Shown here: in pieces, positions 23,456 to 25,891 of the stretch | How the letters are laid out: the number at the start of each line of letters is the position of its first letter | Numbering within the stretch: position 1 is the first letter of the stretch | NCBI GenBank assembly: GCA_041913505.1 | Contig: JAYSFC010000045.1 | Coordinates: 1 to 25,891 of the forward strand | DNA: 25,891 bases | Origin: JAYSFC01 sp041913505 | GTDB lineage: Bacteria; Pseudomonadota; Gammaproteobacteria; Burkholderiales; Burkholderiaceae_C | Reading direction: 5' to 3' | The notes under the pieces: model-generated | What the model was told of the DNA's origin: nothing | Seen by the model: the letters and a program-made list of their open reading frames with translations, nothing else | Database searches by the model: none | Made by a program: the position numbers and the translations under genes

Positions 23456-24010
23456 TCAGCTGCCTTCGCCCTTGCCTACGCGCAGCGAGGCAAGCGCCGC
23501 GAACGGGTTGATCTTCTGTTCATTGGCCGCCTCGAAATCCTCATCGCTCGACTCCAGCTGCACGGGCTCGGGGCAGATATCGTGGCGCGGCACCACGGGC
23601 AACGCCATGAGCAGCTCGTCCTCGATCAGCGCGTGCAGGTGGAACTCGCGGCTCAGCGCGAGCAGGTCTTCCTCGCATTCCTCGTCCAGCGCCTCGGCCG
23701 TGGCCTCGTCGGCCACGAAGCGGAACGAGCGCTCCACATCCAGAGGCACATCGACGGGCGCCAGACAACGCTGGCAGGTCATGGGAAAAGTGGCGTGCAC
23801 GCGCAGGTGCAGCCACACCTGACTGCTGCCATCGGGCTCGGCACGCAGTTCACCCTCTGCCTCCCAATCCACGTACAGCTCGGGGTGCAGGCCCTTGGCC
23901 TCCTGGGCCAGCCGTTCGTACTTGAGCAGCGAGTCATGCCCGGCCAGATGCCCGCCCACCTGGGCGAAGGCCTTCACGTCGAGATGCTGCGGGGAAAACT
24001 CCTTGGTCAT
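23456..24010 (-). CDS. yceD: DUF177 / YceD family protein (23S rRNA accumulation)
   Basis: Family linked to normal 23S rRNA accumulation and large-subunit assembly; almost always encoded directly before rpmF, as here. The protein has 184 residues. The conserved Cys pair is C79 and C82 in MTCQRCLAP, followed by a very acidic stretch with DEECEEDLLAL, then the ALIEDELLMALPVVPRH motif and the C-terminal NPFAALASLR motif. ATG 24010 gives the family-like start MTKEFSPQHLDV. Nine upstream in-frame codons would overlap the maf start. No Shine-Dalgarno sequence is visible. It is divergent from maf with only 25 bp between start codons. Confidence 0.93.
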   Translation of the reverse strand: MTKEFSPQHLDVKAFAQVGGHLAGHDSLLKYERLAQEAKGLHPELYVDWEAEGELRAEPDGSSQVWLHLRVHATFPMTCQRCLAPVDVPLDVERSFRFVADEATAEALDEECEEDLLALSREFHLHALIEDELLMALPVVPRHDICPEPVQLESSDEDFEAANEQKINPFAALASLRVGKGEGS

Positions 24011-24035
24011 GCGGGCAGTGTAAGAGAATCGCGGC

Positions 24036-24635
24036 ATGCTTGAATCCTCCTCCCCGCAGCGCCCATTGGTATTGGGCTCGACCTCCCGTTACCGGCGTGA
24101 ATTGCTGCAGCGGCTGCACATCGCCTTCGAGGTGGCCGCCCCCGATGTGGACGAAACCCCGCAGCCGAACGAGCCCCCCCGCGCGCTGGCGCTGCGCCTG
24201 GCGCTGGCCAAGGCGCGCGCCGTGGCGGCACAGCATCCGCAGGCCGTGGTGATCGGCTCCGACCAGGTGGCCGATCTTGCAGGCCAGCCCCTGGGCAAGC
24301 CCGGAACGCATGAGCGCGCCACGGCGCAGCTACGGCGCATGCGCGGCCACACAGTCACCTTCCAGACGGCCGTGGCCGTGGTCTGCCAGGCCACGGGCTT
24401 CGAGCAGGTTCAGATCGCCCCCGTGGAGGTGCGCTTTCGCGAACTGTCGGATGCCGAAATCGAGCGCTACCTGCGCGCCGAAGAGCCCTACGACTGCGCG
24501 GGCAGCGCCAAGAGCGAAGGCCTGGGCATCAGCCTGCTCGACGCCATCGTGAGCGATGACCCCACAGCCCTCGTGGGCCTGCCGCTGATCCGCACCTGCA
24601 GCATGCTGCGCGCCGCCGGGCTCACGCTGCCATGA
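24036..24635 (+). CDS. Maf/YceF-type nucleotide pyrophosphatase
   Basis: House-cleaning nucleoside-triphosphate pyrophosphatase; the YceF subfamily is reported to act on 7-methyl-GTP. The protein has 199 residues. The Maf motifs are visible: GSTSRYRRELL at 14-24, DVDE at 37-40, catalytic Asp76 in IGSDQVA, LGKPG at 86-90 and the signature CAGSAKSEGLG at 154-164. The SDQV and SAKSEG variants and the position next to yceD-rpmF favour YceF over the dTTP/UTP form, but that is inference. ATG 24036 has AAGAGA about 9 bp upstream. The stop overlaps the next gene by 4 bp (ATGA). Confidence 0.93.
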   Translation: MLESSSPQRPLVLGSTSRYRRELLQRLHIAFEVAAPDVDETPQPNEPPRALALRLALAKARAVAAQHPQAVVIGSDQVADLAGQPLGKPGTHERATAQLRRMRGHTVTFQTAVAVVCQATGFEQVQIAPVEVRFRELSDAEIERYLRAEEPYDCAGSAKSEGLGISLLDAIVSDDPTALVGLPLIRTCSMLRAAGLTLP

Positions 24636-25426
24636 ACGGCGCCCCCTCCACCGCAGCGCGCCCCGGCACGCTCTACCTCGTGCCCGCGCCGCTCGACTTC
24701 GGCTGCGACACCCAGGCCGCACTGCCGGAAGTGCTGCCCGAGGGCACGCTGCGCCAGGCCGCGCGCCTCACCCACTGGATCTGCGAAAACGCCAAGAGCA
24801 CCCGTGCCTACCTCAAGCGCATCGACGCACTGCACCCGCTCACCGCACCGTTGCAGGCGCAGCACATCACGGAGCTGCCACGCGAGGTGCACAAGAAGGG
24901 CGACCATGGCGGGAAGGGCACACCCGCGTTCGATGCGGCCGCACTGCTCGCGCCCGCCCTGGCGGGGCACGACATGGGCCTCGTGAGCGAGGCCGGCATG
25001 CCTGCCGTAGCGGACCCCGGCAGCTCCATCGTGCGCGCCGCGCACGACGCGGGCGTGCCCGTGGTGCCGCTCGTGGGGCCGGTGTCGCTGCTGCTCGCGC
25101 TGGCGGCGAGCGGGCTCAACGGCCAGAATTTTGCGTTCACGGGCTACCTGCCGCAGGACGCGGGCGAGCGCGCCTTGCGCATCCGCGAACTCGAAGGGCT
25201 GGCGCTCAAGCAGGGCCAGGCCCAGCTCTTCATCGAAACGCCCTACCGCAACCCCGCACTATGGCAGGCGCTGCTGCAGCACCTGCAGCCCCACACCCGG
25301 CTCGCGATCGCGGCAGGCCTCACGCTCGCGCAGGCGCGCACCGAAAGCCGCAGCGTGCGCCAATGGCGCCAGCAACCCGCACCACCCGACAACCGCACGC
25401 CGGTGGTCTTTGCCATCGGCCGCTGA
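24632..25426 (+). CDS. RsmI-like SAM-dependent methyltransferase
   Basis: Predicted 264-residue methyltransferase of the tetrapyrrole-methylase fold, related to RsmI, which 2'-O-methylates C1402 of 16S rRNA. Seen are the N-terminal strand GTLYLVPAPLDF, ENAKSTRAYLKRI, and the SAM-site segments LVSEAGMPAVADPG at 118-130 and LVGPVSLLLALAASGLNGQNF, then LFIETPYRN. The N-terminal motif differs from classical RsmI (expected ATPIGN after YLV), so this looks like the diverged paralogue rather than RsmI itself, and its substrate is unknown. The start overlaps the maf stop by 4 bp. No plus-strand terminator with a T-tract is seen after it. Confidence 0.85.
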   Translation: MNGAPSTAARPGTLYLVPAPLDFGCDTQAALPEVLPEGTLRQAARLTHWICENAKSTRAYLKRIDALHPLTAPLQAQHITELPREVHKKGDHGGKGTPAFDAAALLAPALAGHDMGLVSEAGMPAVADPGSSIVRAAHDAGVPVVPLVGPVSLLLALAASGLNGQNFAFTGYLPQDAGERALRIRELEGLALKQGQAQLFIETPYRNPALWQALLQHLQPHTRLAIAAGLTLAQARTESRSVRQWRQQPAPPDNRTPVVFAIGR

Positions 25427-25439
25427 GATCGCCGAGGGC

Positions 25440-25456
25440 GCTCACTTTTATATAGC
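25440..25456 (+). repeat. Possible fifth, diverged copy of the 17-nt repeat
   Basis: GCTCACTTTTATATAGC on the plus strand keeps the GCT start and TAGC end and the 17-nt length, and matches the copy at 6121-6137 in 11 of 17 positions. It lies 13 bp after the methyltransferase stop, in the direction of that gene. Confidence 0.3.
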
Positions 25457-25457
25457 G

Positions 25458-25508
25458 AAAAAACGCCAGCAAACGAGCACATCGAGGTGAATACACCTCG
25501 CGCTGGCG
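25458..25508 (-). terminator. Intrinsic terminator of the SppA gene
   Basis: Outer arms CGCCAGC (25464-25470) and GCTGGCG (25502-25508), with an inner perfect 7-bp stem CGAGGTG/CACCTCG (25483-25489 and 25494-25500). On the minus strand six T residues follow. It lies 11 bp after the SppA-type gene. Confidence 0.75.
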
Positions 25509-25519
25509 CTCCGCCAGAC

Positions 25520-25891
25520 TCAGCGCAGCTGCGGAGTCGCCGATTGCAGCGCCTTGACGGCCCCCATGCCCATGGCCGCGCCAAAGCGCTTGGCCAGGCG
25601 CTCAGCCACGTTGTCGCGCCGCGTGTAGTCGATGACCTCCTCGGCCTTGACGATCTCGCGCGCCACGAAGTCGAGGTTGCCGAACTGGTCGGCCAAGCCC
25701 ATCTCCACGGCCTGCTGGCCGGTCCAGAAGAGACCGCTGAAGGTTTCGGGCGTGATCTTGAGCCGGTCGCCGCGGCCCTTTTTCACCGCGCCGATGAACT
25801 GCTGGTGGATCTGGTCAAGCATCGCCTGGGCATACATGCGCTGCTTCTCGGTCTGCGGGCTGAAGGGGTCGAGAAAGCCCTTGTTCTCGCC
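25520..25891 (-). CDS. sppA: S49 family signal peptide peptidase SppA (C-terminal part; 5' end outside the window)
   Basis: Inner-membrane serine protease that degrades cleaved signal peptides. Only the last 123 codons lie in the window, and the frame is open to the right edge. Seen are NKGFLDPFSPQTEKQRM, AMLDQIHQQFIGAVKKGRG (the conserved FxxxVxxxR-like helix of S49 peptidases) and FSGLFWTGQQAVEMGLADQFG (the G.V.TG.QA...GL.D motif), followed by a short tail. The catalytic Ser/Lys residues should lie upstream, outside the window. It converges on the methyltransferase gene, with a minus-strand terminator in the 93-bp gap. Whether it is the short (about 330-residue) form typical of betaproteobacteria cannot be seen. 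Confidence 0.9.
   Translation of the reverse strand, partial: GENKGFLDPFSPQTEKQRMYAQAMLDQIHQQFIGAVKKGRGDRLKITPETFSGLFWTGQQAVEMGLADQFGNLDFVAREIVKAEEVIDYTRRDNVAERLAKRFGAAMGMGAVKALQSATPQLR

Overview
The window looks like a chromosomal housekeeping segment of a high-GC betaproteobacterium, most likely a Comamonadaceae member of the Burkholderiales (Acidovorax/Alicycliphilus-like). This rests on the gene order lepA-lepB-DUF4845-rnc-era-recO-pdxJ-acpS and yceD-rpmF-plsX-fabHDG-acpP-fabF-rpoE-rseA-rseB-degP, the protein sequences, and a short 17-nt hairpin repeat of a kind I associate with this family. The genus is an inference. I see no phage, insertion sequence, CRISPR array, tRNA or rRNA.

Layout. 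Positions 1-2549 (+): the 3' end of lysS, a REC-GGDEF diguanylate cyclase and a small MscS-type channel. Positions 2540-4390 (-): a DUF3300 lipoprotein with a long Pro/Ala/His-rich tail. Positions 4533-12577 (-): a compact run, in transcription order lepA, lepB, DUF4845, rnc, era, recO, pdxJ, acpS, nagZ, with several stop/start overlaps. Positions 12578-13066: the only long gene-free stretch (489 bp). It holds the degP terminator, palindromes, a cluster of DnaA-box-like 9-mers and a second terminator that follows no recognisable gene. Positions 13067-24010 (-): a second long run, in transcription order yceD (DUF177), rpmF, plsX, fabH, fabD, fabG, acpP, fabF, a YgfX-like membrane protein, rpoE, rseA, rseB, degP. 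Positions 24036-25426 (+): a Maf/YceF nucleotide pyrophosphatase and an RsmI-like methyltransferase, divergent from yceD across 25 bp. Positions 25520-25891 (-): the C-terminal end of an SppA (S49) peptidase.

How the genes work together. The right-hand run couples ribosome assembly (YceD, L32) to phospholipid and fatty-acid initiation (PlsX, FabH/D/G/F, ACP) and then to the sigma-E envelope-stress module (RpoE, its anti-sigma factor RseA, the RseB sensor and the DegP protease/chaperone). The left-hand run links translation (EF4), protein export (signal peptidase I), RNA processing and ribosome maturation (RNase III, Era), repair (RecO), vitamin B6 synthesis (PdxJ), activation of the ACP made in the other run (AcpS), and peptidoglycan recycling (NagZ).

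The gene content is ordinary and I found no undescribed multi-gene system. The points most worth a second look are non-coding: a 17-nt imperfect hairpin family at gene boundaries, one copy of which codes part of the Era N-terminus; the DnaA-box cluster and orphan terminator upstream of lepA; and a perfect 18-bp palindrome across the acpP stop codon.
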